Shown here piece by piece: positions 28,035 to 37,863 of a stretch of DNA of 64,000 nucleotides. How positions within the stretch are numbered: the stretch's first letter is position 1; each line of letters begins with the position of its first letter. The stretch is from Enterovibrio sp. JCM 19048 (GTDB lineage: Bacteria; Pseudomonadota; Gammaproteobacteria; Enterobacterales; Vibrionaceae), in assembly GCA_001310415.1 (NCBI GenBank), contig BAXE01000027.1:1-64000 (forward strand). Direction: 5' to 3'. The notes beneath the pieces are model-generated. The model saw nothing but the letters and a program-made list of their open reading frames with translations. It was not told where the DNA came from and did not search any database. Position numbers and translations under genes: made by a program.

Positions 28035-30887
28035 ATGTCGCTGCCCAAGGAACTGGAACGCTGCGCCACCCGCGCACTGGAATTACTGGCTGAGAAACAG
28101 CCTGAAAATCTTGCCCAATGGCAGGGCGATGCCCGTGAGTCATTGACCCGCTCAATGGCGATGAGCGACTTTATCACCGAATCTGTCCTGCATGATGAAA
28201 CCCTGTTGCCATGGCTGGTGGACAACCTCGCAGCGGTATCCGCGCGCCCATTATCGCAGTAACCTGAAAGCACTACTGGATACCCAGTCTGATGAAAATG
28301 GCCTGCTGCGTGAGCTGCGGCGCTTCCGCCGCCGGGAAATGGTTTGGCTGGCATGGCATGACTTCAACAACACCTTGTCACTGGATGATGGTCTTTCGCA
28401 CCTCTCCAAGCTCGCTGAAGCTATCATCATGGAAGCCTATGGCTGGCTTTACCGCTATTGTTGCAGTGAGTGGGGCACCCCCTGCGATGCCGACGGTCAC
28501 CCTCAACCCATGCTTATCCTCGGTATGGGTAAACTTGGTGGTGGCGAACTGAATTTCTCTTCCGATATCGACCTGATTTTTACCTACCCGGAAAACGGCG
28601 AAACCCAGGGCGCACGGCGCAGTATTGCCAATGCGCAGTTCTTTACCCGCCTTGGGCAGCGTCTAATCAAAGCACTGGATCAACAAACCTACGACGGCTT
28701 TTGCTATCGCGTCGATATGCGCCTTCGCCCGTTTGGCGACAGTGGTCCGCTGGTGATGAGCTTTGCGGCGCTGGAAGATTACTATCAGGAGCAGGGGCGC
28801 GACTGGGAACGCTACGCCATGATCAAAGCGCGGGTGATGGGTAAAGAGCAGTTTGCCTGTTATCAGACCCTTCGCCAGATGTTGCGTCCGTTCGTGTTCC
28901 GCCGCTATATCGACTTCAGCGCTATTCAGGCGCTGCGCAGGATGAAGGCACTGATCCGCAGTGAAGTTCGCCGCCGTGGCTTGACCAACAACATCAAACT
29001 GGGGGCGGGTGGGATCCGTGAAATTGAATTTATTGCGCAATCCTTTCAGCTTATCCGTGGCGGACGTGATCCTATCCTCCGTAAACGCGGGCTGTTTATC
29101 ACCTTAAATGCCATCCGCGAGCTGGCATTGCTGCCTGAAGATGATGCCGATACTCTTGAAGCCTCTTACCGTTTTTTACGCCGCGCAGAGAACCTGTTGC
29201 AGGCAATCGGTGACAAGCAAACCCAGACCCTGCCTGATTGCGAGCGCGATCAACTGCGTCTTGCGCTGGCGATGGGGGAGGACAGCTGGGCTGGCTTTAC
29301 GGAAAAACTGGCTGTGCACATGGACGGCGTGCGCCGGATATTTGATGGCCTGATTGGTGATGAAGACGAGCAGGACGAGAAGACGATCCCGGCTGAATTC
29401 AGCGAGATCTGGGATGCGGCGCGCGATCCGGAATTAACCGAGAAGATCTTGTCTGACATGCAGGCCGCTGATGTCTCAGCGCAGGCGAGTGCCCTGCTGC
29501 GGTTCAAGGAAGAGCTGGCCAAGCGTACCCTGGGGCCACGCGGGCGCGAAGTGATTAACCGCCTGATGCCGGTGATTTTAAGCCAGGTGGTGTGCCGTGA
29601 AGATGCCATCGCGGTACTCGACAGGGTGCTGAAACTTCTGGTGCGTATTGCCACCCGCACGACCTACCTTGAGCTGTTGGATGAACACCACGGTGCCATT
29701 ACCCAGCTTATCCGCCTGTGTAGCGCCAGCCCGATGGTCGCAGAGCAACTGGCCAGTTATCCCATTCTGTTGGATGAACTGCTCGATCTGCAGCACCTTT
29801 ACAATCCGACGCCAATCGACCAATACCGCAACGCGCTGTTTGATTTCCTCGCCCGTATTCCGGAAGAGGATATGGAGCAGCAGATGGAAAACATCCGCCA
29901 GTTCAAGCAAAGCCAGCTATTGCGCATTGCTGCTGCCGATATTGCCGGTGTGCTGCCGGTGATGAAAGTCAGTGATCACCTGACCTATCTGGCCGAAGCC
30001 ATTGTGGAAGCGGTAGTGAACCAGGCCTGGTACCAGATGACCGAAAAATATGGCCAGCCTTCGCACCTGGCAGGACGTGATGGCCGGGGCTTTGCGGTGA
30101 TTGGTTACGGCAAAGTCGGTGGCATCGAGCTGGGCTATGGCTCAGATCTGGATGTGGTCTTCGTCCATGACTGTCCGGACAACACCTACACTGACGGTGC
30201 GAAAGAGATAGACGGCCGCCAGTTTTACCTGCGCCTCGCCCAACGCATTGTGCATCTGTTTTCTACCCGCACTGCGTCCGGCGTGCTGTATGAGATTGAT
30301 ACCCGCCTGCGTCCTTCCGGTGCATCCGGCATGCTGGTCACAACACTGGAGTCCTTTGAGGAGTACCAAAATGAAGAGGCCTGGACCTGGGAGCATCAGG
30401 CACTGGTGCGTACCCGTATGATCTACGGTGACAGCCAGTTGGGCAAAGGCTTTGCTGATGTGCGTAAGCGGGTGCTGACCAAGGAGCGCGACAGGGCTAC
30501 GCTGCGGCAGGAGGTGGTGGATATGCGCCATAAAATGCGCGACCACCTTGGCAGTAAGGAGAAGGGAAAATTCCATATCAAACAGGATCCGGGTGGGATC
30601 ACGGATATCGAGTTTATGACCCAGTATTTCGTGCTGGCCAACGCCCACGATGAACCGGCGCTGACCCGCTGGAGCGACAATGTCCGCATCCTTGAAGACA
30701 TGGCTCAGGCAGGGATCCTTTCGACACCTCAGGCGCTTTCCTTGCGCGATGCTTATGTGAGTATGCGTGATGAAATCCACCGCCTTAACCTGCTTGATGC
30801 GTCAGTGGAGGTGGACGACAGCGCGTATACCGCGGAGCGCGAAGTGGTGAAAGCGGCTTGGGGGAGTGGATGGAGCCAGCTATCTAG
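28035..30887 (+). CDS. glnE: Glutamine synthetase adenylyltransferase/deadenylase GlnE (two frameshifts)
   Basis: A bifunctional enzyme that adenylylates and deadenylylates glutamine synthetase in response to PII and glutamine. It has two nucleotidyltransferase domains: [15 protein letters not shown] for deadenylation and [18 protein letters not shown] for adenylylation, each with the paired Asp. The start at 28035 follows AAGGAA. One break at ~28230 is a net +1 shift. A second at ~30862 (one base lost in GGGG) moves the true stop to 30885, ending [10 protein letters not shown]. Corrected length is ~951 residues, normal. It ends at the convergent heptamer element. Confidence 0.96.
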
Positions 30888-30902
30888 CCATACCAGAGGC
30901 TT

Positions 30903-31039
30903 GAGACTGGAGAATTGAGACACGAGAAAGAGCAGAGAAAAGAAAAAGCGAGAAGAGCTGCAAGGGTTTGACTTGCTTCAGAGAGACGATAAAACTCCTC
31001 TCGTCTCTCGTCTCTCGTCTCTCGTCTCTCGTCTCTCGT
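30903..31039. repeat. Heptamer array CTCTCGT x6 with purine-rich leader
   Basis: After glnE comes GAGACACGAG and AGAGCAG-type purine sequence (30917-30960), then a hairpin arm GAGAGACGA (30981-30989). Six CTCTCGT units follow (30998-31039). The arm pairs perfectly with TCGTCTCTC at 31001-31009. A seventh unit starts CTCA and supplies the stop codon of leftward lpxL. The junction is convergent. Confidence 0.95.
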
Positions 31040-31040
31040 C

Positions 31041-31970
31041 TCAATCGTACAGCGACGGCTCACCTTCCGGGCGGCTTTTGAACCGGCGGTGCAGCCACAT
31101 GTACTGCTCAGGTGCACGCAGGATGGAGCGCTCGATAAACTTATTGGTGTAGGCCGCGGCGGCGACTTCATCGTCGTACGGGAAAGCGTCCATTCGCGGG
31201 TCAAGCGTCAGGGTATAGCCTGTGCCTTCGCGGTTGCGGGTAATGGTGAACGTTGCGATATCGCACTTGCTCGCGGCTGCCAGAAGGTGGGTACCCGTTG
31301 TGGTACAGGCTTTATCCACGGCAAACAGTGGGGCCCATGCGTAGCGGTGACGGCCATAGTCATGATCCGGTGCGTACCAGACCAACTCGCCTTTACGCAG
31401 GCGTTTTACCATCTGCTTGACGTCCAGACGGTCAATCAGCTTGTTCTCGCGGGTACGGCCGCGGTATTGGAACCAGTCATAGACCGGGTTGCTGTTCGGA
31501 CGGTATACACCATAGCCGGTGGTATGCAGGCCAAAAGCCCGGGCGCCGAACTCAAGGTTAAAAGAGTGTATTGCAATCAGCAGCACACCTTTTTTGCGGG
31601 CTTTAAACTCTTCAATCTGTTCAAAGCCGACGTATTTGACGTGCTTTTTCACTCGCCACTGCGGCCAGAACCAGGCCATGCAGGTTTCTACTAGCGCAAG
31701 GCCCATGTTCTCTGAATTTTCTTTCAGCAGGTGGTCGCGCTCGCCACGGGTCATTTCAGGAAAGCAAAGCTCAAGGTTACGCTCGGCAATTTTGCGGCGG
31801 CTTTTGAAAAACTTCATGATCAGCAGGCCAAGCTTTTTACCAATAAAGCGCTGAACGCGGTATGGCAACCAACTGATCAAAAACATCAATCCAACGCCAA
31901 TCCAGGTGTGCCAGTAGCGGGGATGTAGGAAGGACCATTGGAAAGTCGGCGCGTTGAAATTGCTGCTCAT
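31041..31970 (-). CDS. lpxL: Kdo2-lipid IVA lauroyltransferase LpxL
   Basis: A 309-residue intact inner-membrane late acyltransferase of lipid A synthesis. The start resembles E. coli LpxL (LHPRYWHTWIGVGLMFLISW, the single membrane helix). The HX4E catalytic motif is HSFNLE (~residue 134). VYRPNSNPVYDW, LVWYAPDHDYG and APEQYMWLHRRFKSRPEGEPS match LpxL more closely than LpxM. The stop codon overlaps the heptamer array. It is divergent from hldE, another LPS gene. Confidence 0.93.
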   Translation of the reverse strand: MSSNFNAPTFQWSFLHPRYWHTWIGVGLMFLISWLPYRVQRFIGKKLGLLIMKFFKSRRKIAERNLELCFPEMTRGERDHLLKENSENMGLALVETCMAWFWPQWRVKKHVKYVGFEQIEEFKARKKGVLLIAIHSFNLEFGARAFGLHTTGYGVYRPNSNPVYDWFQYRGRTRENKLIDRLDVKQMVKRLRKGELVWYAPDHDYGRHRYAWAPLFAVDKACTTTGTHLLAAASKCDIATFTITRNREGTGYTLTLDPRMDAFPYDDEVAAAAYTNKFIERSILRAPEQYMWLHRRFKSRPEGEPSLYD

Positions 31971-32172
31971 GGCTAATCTTTGATTCCTGAATCAAGCGAT
32001 AAAAACGAGCGATGAGTATAACGAAAACCGGCGAAATAGTCAGATTTGGCGTGAGTGGTTTGTCAATGAATGTCAAATCCGGTGCAGGGCTTTGGGAGAT
32101 GTGGTGTGTTTGGCTGTTGTGCTCAGGTGTTTATGATAATATCGCCGCGTTCCTTTTTCCGTGGAGAAAACA

Positions 32173-33605
32173 ATGAAACTGACTTTGCCTGACTATCAGC
32201 AAGCCGATGTTCTGGTTGTTGGTGACGTGATGTTAGACCGCTACTGGTATGGCCCAACTGGACGTATCTCACCGGAAGCGCCGGTACCGGTTGTGCAAAT
32301 CAACCAGACTGAAGAGCGTCCGGGCGGTGCGGCTAACGTGGCAATGAACATTGCTGCTTTGGGCGGCAAGGCGAGCCTGATCGGCTTGGTAGGTCAGGAT
32401 GAGCAGGCAGCAGTGCTAAACAGCAAGCTTAGCTCACTGAAAGTGAACTGCGATTTTGTTGGTCTGGCAGACTATCCGACCATCACCAAGTTGCGTGTGA
32501 TGAGCCGCAACCAGCAATTGATCCGTCTGGACTTTGAGCAAGGCTTCCACAACGTGGATCCTCAACCAATCCTGGCACGTATCGAAGCTGCACTGCCAAA
32601 CACCAAAGCGATGATCCTGTCTGACTACGCAAAAGGTGCGTTGGAAAACGTGCAGCCAATGATCCAGCTGGCACGTCAGGCCGGTGTAGCAACGCTGGTG
32701 GATCCGAAAGGCACGGACTTTGAGCGCTACCGCGGTGCAACCCTGCTGACCCCGAATATGACCGAATTTGAAGCGGTTGTGGGTGCGTGTCATTCTGAAG
32801 AAGACATTGTTGAACGTGGTCTGGCACTGATTGCCAAGTTTGAATTTGACGCATTGCTGGTAACCCGCAGCGAAAACGGCATGACATTGCTGCGCCCTGA
32901 TCATGAGCCTCTGAACCTGCCAACACTGGCGAAAGAGGTTTACGACGTGACTGGTGCCGGTGATACCGTGATTTCCGTACTGGCGGCGTCTCTGGCTGCA
33001 GGCAAGCCTATTGAAGATGCGTGTGCGCTGGCAAATGCTGCCGCAGGTGTTGTGGTCGGCAAGCTGGGTACATCAACCTGTCTACCATTGAACTGACTGA
33101 AGCGGTGCATGGCAGCCACCAGTCTGGCTACGGTGTGGTCACTGAAGAACAGCTGAAAGCTGCGGTACAGATGGCGCAGGCGCGCGGTGAGAAAGTGGTG
33201 ATGACTAACGGTTGTTTCGACATCCTGCATGCCGGTCACGTGGCTTACCTGAATGAAGCGGCAAAACTGGGCGATCGCCTGATTGTGGCGGTAAACACTG
33301 ACGAGTCTGTACGCGGCCTGAAAGGCCCTGGTCGTCCTGTGAACCCAACTGATCGCCGCATGGCGGTGTTGGCGGGTCTGGGCGCGGTTGACTGGGTGGT
33401 ACCTTTCGGTGAAGAAACCCCTCAGCGTCTGATCAGCGAAGTGTTGCCAAACCTTCTGGTGAAGGGTGGTGACTACAAACCGGAGGAGATTGCCGGTGGT
33501 AAGGAAGTTGTTGAAGCGGGCGGTGAAGTGCTGGTACTGAACTTCGAAGACGGTTGCTCAACCACTGAAATTATCAATTCAATCCTGAGTGGCCACAACA
33601 AGTAA
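32173..33605 (+). CDS. hldE: Bifunctional heptose-7-P kinase / heptose-1-P adenylyltransferase HldE (frameshift)
   Basis: Makes ADP-heptose for the LPS inner core. The N-terminal ribokinase-fold domain has [16 protein letters not shown] and the VTGAGDT catalytic loop. The C-terminal cytidylyltransferase-fold domain has [16 protein letters not shown] and the GGDYKPEEI region. ATG 32173 after GTGGAG is preferred over the in-frame GTG four codons earlier. One base is missing at ~33082 (GTST to STIELTE). Corrected length is 477 residues, the same as E. coli. A strong terminator follows. Confidence 0.97.
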
Positions 33606-33621
33606 GTTCTGGCAGGAAAAG

Positions 33622-33650
33622 AAAAGGCACCGACGCGGTGCCTTTTTTGT
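33622..33650. terminator. Bidirectional terminator hldE/tolC
   Basis: AAAAGGCACCG pairs with CGGTGCCTTTT across 3 bases, with T runs on the plus strand and A/T on the other. It lies between converging genes. Confidence 0.9.
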
Positions 33651-33665
33651 TTTTGTTGTCACACC

Positions 33666-34985
33666 TTATTTTTTCGGTGGCAGCAGGCTGTTATTGATAT
33701 CCACAAGATCCTGTTCGTTCAGCGAACCCACCGCCTGGCGCAGTTGCAGTACGTTCAGGATGTAATCGTAACGGGCATCAGACAGGTTACGGTTCGCATC
33801 GTACAACTGACGGGTCGCATCCAGTACGTCAACGATAGTACGGGTACCGACTTCAAAACCGGCTTCCGTTGCTTCCAGTGCTGAGCGCTGTGAAACCACG
33901 GTTTGCTCATAAGCACGCAGTGAGCCAATGCTGGCGTTGATGTTGTTGTAGAAAGCGCGAACGTCTTTCACTGTGCTGCGGTAAGTGCCTTCCAACTGCT
34001 CAGAAGCGGCAACATAGTTGTATTGTGCTTCTTTCACACCGGCATTGATGCTACCACCAGAATACAATGGCATTGCGAAGTTGATGCCACCAGTCAGCTG
34101 GTTGTTGTCAAAGTCACGGGCAGAGTTGGTTTTGTTGTTCTGGTCAGTGTAACCATAACCTGCATTCAGCGTCAGAGAAGGCAGGTGGTTTGATTCCGCC
34201 AGAGAGATACGCTCTTTGGATGCATCGCGGGAAATACGCTGGGCCAGCAGGCTCAGGTTGTTTTCTTCCGCTTGTTTTACCAGCGCATCAACCGCCTGCT
34301 CTGGGCGGCTGGCAGAAAATGATTTGGTGTTCAGCACATACAGGTCATCATGGGTTTGACCTGTGATTTCGCGCAGTGCTTCGTAGCTGTTAGATACGTT
34401 GTTTTCTGACAGGATTTCCTGAGCCAGTACAGAGTCATACTGCGCTTGTGCATCATACACGTCGGTAATGGCCGACAGACCCACTTCAAAACGCTGTTTG
34501 GTTTGCTCCAACTGACGACCAACCGCGGCTTTCTCTGCGCGGACAAAAATCAGGTCATCGGTAGCACGCAGCACATTGAAATATGCCTGGGCAACACGCA
34601 GGATCAGGCCCTGTTGCTGTGTTGCATACACTGCGTCTGCTTGGCGGGCAGTGATTTCTGCGATGTCGAGATTTACCCAGCTGTTACGGTTGAACAGTTC
34701 TTGGCTCAGAGCCACACCTGCTGTCAGCGTATTTGTGTCAGCGATAGCTTGCTCATTGCTGTTACGGGAAAGGTTGTAACCGGCAGAAAGGTTAATTTGA
34801 GGTAGCAGCGTACCGCGGGTAGTGCCCACTGATGCGAATGCCGCATCACGTGTTGCAGCTGCTTGCAGAAGTTGCGGGTCACTTTGTTTCGCCTGCTCGT
34901 ATACCTGAATCAAATCATCAGCAGTTGCCAGGGGAGCTGCAGTGCCCAGCGCAACCCCGATGAAAAGGGGGAGCAATTTTTTCAT
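33666..34985 (-). CDS. tolC: Outer-membrane efflux channel TolC
   Basis: An intact 439-residue outer-membrane channel used by tripartite drug pumps and type I secretion. The signal peptide is MKKLLPLFIGVALGTAAPLATA. The duplicated helix-strand repeat is clear: LSAGYNLSRNS with ALSQELFNRNSWV, and LNAGYGYTDQN with NFAMPLYSGGSIN. The second repeat ends in the EVGTRTIVDVLDATRQLYDA segment and YILNVLQLRQAVGSL. It is divergent from nudF, the conserved arrangement in enterics and vibrios. Confidence 0.97.
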   Translation of the reverse strand: MKKLLPLFIGVALGTAAPLATADDLIQVYEQAKQSDPQLLQAAATRDAAFASVGTTRGTLLPQINLSAGYNLSRNSNEQAIADTNTLTAGVALSQELFNRNSWVNLDIAEITARQADAVYATQQQGLILRVAQAYFNVLRATDDLIFVRAEKAAVGRQLEQTKQRFEVGLSAITDVYDAQAQYDSVLAQEILSENNVSNSYEALREITGQTHDDLYVLNTKSFSASRPEQAVDALVKQAEENNLSLLAQRISRDASKERISLAESNHLPSLTLNAGYGYTDQNNKTNSARDFDNNQLTGGINFAMPLYSGGSINAGVKEAQYNYVAASEQLEGTYRSTVKDVRAFYNNINASIGSLRAYEQTVVSQRSALEATEAGFEVGTRTIVDVLDATRQLYDANRNLSDARYDYILNVLQLRQAVGSLNEQDLVDINNSLLPPKK

Positions 34986-35250
34986 AGTAGGTAATCCCTG
35001 AACGTATCGTTATATGTCAGTGCCAAAGGTGTCCGACCTTAGGGGCTAGCCCTAGTGTAAACCATGGTTGCTTACATGGAACTGACTATGTGATGGTTTA
35101 TTGAGAAAAATTGATTGTAAAACCAACTGGCCGGTAAAGATATTCAAATAATTCTGCAATCCATACCAAAAAAGTAAAGGTTTATCATTGCAGCCCGCCT
35201 TTGCGAGGAATTATCATTTGCCACCCGCTCCCAGACAAAAAGGATATTGC

Positions 35251-35870
35251 GTGCCACATAATAAACAACCCACACAATTCGGTCGCGATGACATCCAGAT
35301 TGAGGCAACAGACGTTGTCTATAATGGTTATTTCAAGATGATAAAATATCGCTTCCGTCACCGCCTGTTTGCTGGTGGATGGAGCGAAGTGATTGATCGC
35401 GAACTGTTTGAACGCGGCCATGCGGTGGCGATGCTGCCTTATGATCCGGTGTCTGACAAGGTTGTGCTGGTCGAGCAAATCCGTGTCGGTGCATGGTAGA
35501 CAGTGACTCTCCCTGGCAGCTTGAGATCGTTGCCGGGATTATCGACAAAGATGAAACGCCCGAGAAGGTGGCGGTGCGCGAAGCGGAAGAAGAAGCGGGT
35601 TTGACGGTACGCGAGCTGGCGCCAATGACCAGTTATCTTTCAAGCTCTGGCGGTTGTTCCGAGCGTATTCACCTTTATTTAGGTATTGTTGACGCCGCGC
35701 AAGCTGAAGGCATTCACGGCCTGGCCGATGAAGGTGAAGACATATTGGTGCACGTGGTGTCATTTGATCAGGCCATGCAGTGGGTCACCGAAGGTAAAAT
35801 CGAAAACGCGGCCTCTATCATTGCGTTGCAATGGTTGGCGCTGAATAAGCACCGCTGGCATAAATCGTAA
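35251..35870 (+). CDS. nudF: ADP-ribose pyrophosphatase NudF (frameshift)
   Basis: A Nudix hydrolase that splits ADP-ribose to AMP and ribose-5-phosphate. The GTG at 35251 has AAGGAT upstream and starts MPHNKQPTQFGRDDI. An upstream in-frame start is unlikely. The Nudix box is GIIDKDETPEKVAVREAEEE followed by AGL. A T is missing at ~35494 (VRVGAL to VDSDSPWQLE). Corrected length is ~206 residues. It is the first of a tight run nudF-yqiB-cpdA-yqiA. Confidence 0.95.
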
Positions 35871-35887
35871 GCGAAAGTGGAACGGGG

Positions 35888-36316
35888 ATGTTAAAGCAAG
35901 AGTATAAAGTGGATCTCAATGCGCTGATGCGTATGTATGAGACCAACTATGCCAAATTGCTCAGACTGATGCCGCGTGATGACAACGTGGGGGAATCCTG
36001 CGTCTATGAAATTCAGGGACATGAGTTTCAGGTAGAGATCATTGAATCTACCCGTTACACCACTTTGCTCGATATCTGGCAGCGTGGCGATGTGCCTCAA
36101 TATTTGCGGCCACGGCTCACGGTTCGTATGTACCATGATGCACGGGTGGCTGAAGTGTGTACCACACAGCAGATTTCTCAGATTCGGCCGCGTTATGATT
36201 ACCCGAATCCGCGCATGCACCAGCGTAATGAAAAACATCAGGTCAACGCATTTCTCGCGGACTGGTTAGCGCATTGCCTTAGAAATGGCATTACAAAACA
36301 GAATATAATTTATTAA
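35888..36316 (+). CDS. yqiB: DUF1249 protein YqiB
   Basis: A 142-residue soluble protein of unknown function, always found between nudF and cpdA. Conserved features are MRMYETNYAKLLRLMP and the Arg-rich segment RPRLTVRMYHDARVAEVC followed by RPRYDYPNPRMHQRNEKHQV. It starts 18 bases after nudF and is probably cotranscribed. No enzyme motif is visible. Confidence 0.92.
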   Translation: MLKQEYKVDLNALMRMYETNYAKLLRLMPRDDNVGESCVYEIQGHEFQVEIIESTRYTTLLDIWQRGDVPQYLRPRLTVRMYHDARVAEVCTTQQISQIRPRYDYPNPRMHQRNEKHQVNAFLADWLAHCLRNGITKQNIIY

Positions 36317-36361
36317 ATTGGCGCGTGGTTACGTGTACTTTTAATCGGGATTTTCAAAACG

Positions 36362-37186
36362 TTGCGGATTAGTCATCTACCAAGTCACGACAGCCAGACA
36401 GTTCGGTTGTTGCAAATTACAGATACACACCTCTTTGCTGATCCCAATGGTTGTTTACTGGGTGTCAACACGGTCGATAGCTTTCGCGCCGTTGTCAGCG
36501 AAATCCAGGCGCAGGATGTGAAGTTTGACGCCATCATCGCCACTGGCGATATCTCTCAGGATCATACCCCAGAGTCTTACCAGCGTTTTGTCGACGGCAT
36601 TGCTGAATGGCCGCAAACTTGTTTTTGGTTGCCTGGCAATCATGACTACCAGCCTGAAATGCAAAGCGTACTGGTGAAAAGTACCCTTGAGCGCTGTGAG
36701 GTGGCCTTGGCTGGCGATCACTGGCAACTGGTGATGCTCGACAGTCAGGTAAAAGGTGTCCCACATGGCCGTTTATCCGATGAGCAGCTGGCGATGTTAG
36801 ATGCGGCACTTTCCAAGCAGGCTGGCAGACATACCTTGGTGTTACTGCACCACCACCCACTGCCTGCAGGCAGCGCATGGCTGGATCAGCATCAATTGCA
36901 TAATCGTGACGCATTCTGGGCGGTGTTGGAAAAACACACCAATGTCAAAGCCGTAGTCTGTGGCCATATTCACCAGGCGTTGGATACTGAGCACAACGGA
37001 TGCCGCGTGATGGCAGCGCCGTCAACCTGTATCCAGTTCAAACCGGATTCTGACGATTTCGCATTGGACAGCACAACCCCGGGCTGGCGTGAATTTTCCC
37101 TGCACCAGGACGGCACCATTTCCACAAAAGTAGGACGACTCCAAGGCACGGAATTTCAGCCGGATATGCACTCAAAAGGCTATTGA
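36362..37186 (+). CDS. cpdA: 3',5'-cyclic-AMP phosphodiesterase CpdA
   Basis: A 274-residue class III metallophosphodiesterase that degrades cAMP. All metal ligands are visible: QITDTHLF, GDISQD, GNHD and GHIH. A TTG start at 36362 is used because no ATG precedes the first conserved residues (VRLLQITDTH). The start is the least certain part. The stop overlaps the region of the yqiA start, indicating translational coupling. Confidence 0.95.
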   Translation: MRISHLPSHDSQTVRLLQITDTHLFADPNGCLLGVNTVDSFRAVVSEIQAQDVKFDAIIATGDISQDHTPESYQRFVDGIAEWPQTCFWLPGNHDYQPEMQSVLVKSTLERCEVALAGDHWQLVMLDSQVKGVPHGRLSDEQLAMLDAALSKQAGRHTLVLLHHHPLPAGSAWLDQHQLHNRDAFWAVLEKHTNVKAVVCGHIHQALDTEHNGCRVMAAPSTCIQFKPDSDDFALDSTTPGWREFSLHQDGTISTKVGRLQGTEFQPDMHSKGY

Positions 37187-37188
37187 AC

Positions 37189-37766
37189 ATGCCAACCATG
37201 TTGCTCTATATCCATGGTTTTAACAGCTCGCCTTTGTCGGCAAAAGCACAGCAGATGCGGGTTTGGTGTGAAACGCACCGTCCCGACATTAAAGTGGAAG
37301 TTCCCCGTCTTGCCTGCTACCCTGCCCAAGCCGCGAATCAGCTAGAGAAATTGGTCGAAAAGTACCAAAGTGACTATCATATCGGACTGGTAGGTAGTTC
37401 TCTCGGAGGCTATTTCTCAACCTGCTGAACGCCCGATATGGTTTTCGCGCTGTATTGGTTAATCCTGCAGTGACACCTTATGATCTTTTAGCGGATTATC
37501 TTGGCCCGCAGGAAAACCCGTACACAGGCGAAAAGTACCTATTAGAGCCGCATCATATGGCGGAGCTCAAGGCGCTGGATGTCGACACCATTTCCCAGCC
37601 GGATACCCTGTGGCTATTGCAACAGGAAGGGGATGAAGTGCTGGATTACCGACAGGCGGTGGCTAAGTACCTGGGATGCAAACAAACAGTTGAAGCATGC
37701 GGCGATCATGCTTTTGTCGGATTCGACAGATACCCCGCTGAAATTATTCAATTCCTGGGACTATGA
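37189..37766 (+). CDS. yqiA: Esterase YqiA (frameshift)
   Basis: A small alpha/beta-hydrolase of ~192 residues with esterase activity in E. coli. The N-terminus is LLYIHGFNSSPLSAKAQQM, the nucleophile elbow GSSLGGY (Ser), and the catalytic His lies in ACGDHAFVGFDRY. One C is missing at ~37424 (joining GGYFST to LLNARYGF). ATG 37189 begins three bases after the cpdA stop. It is followed by parE, as in enterics. Confidence 0.93.
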
Positions 37767-37863
37767 CCACAACTCACAGAATAACCTCGTTTGCTGTGAC
37801 ATTATTTGACAAGCCAACGGGGCATCACAGACCATGTGACAAACTTTAGAAAACCATTCATCT

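Noticed and set aside
30895-31204. Leftward frame through the glnE/lpxL heptamer array encoding a repeated RDERRET peptide
   Set aside because: The periodic peptide is a by-product of the 7-bp array and is out of frame with lpxL.
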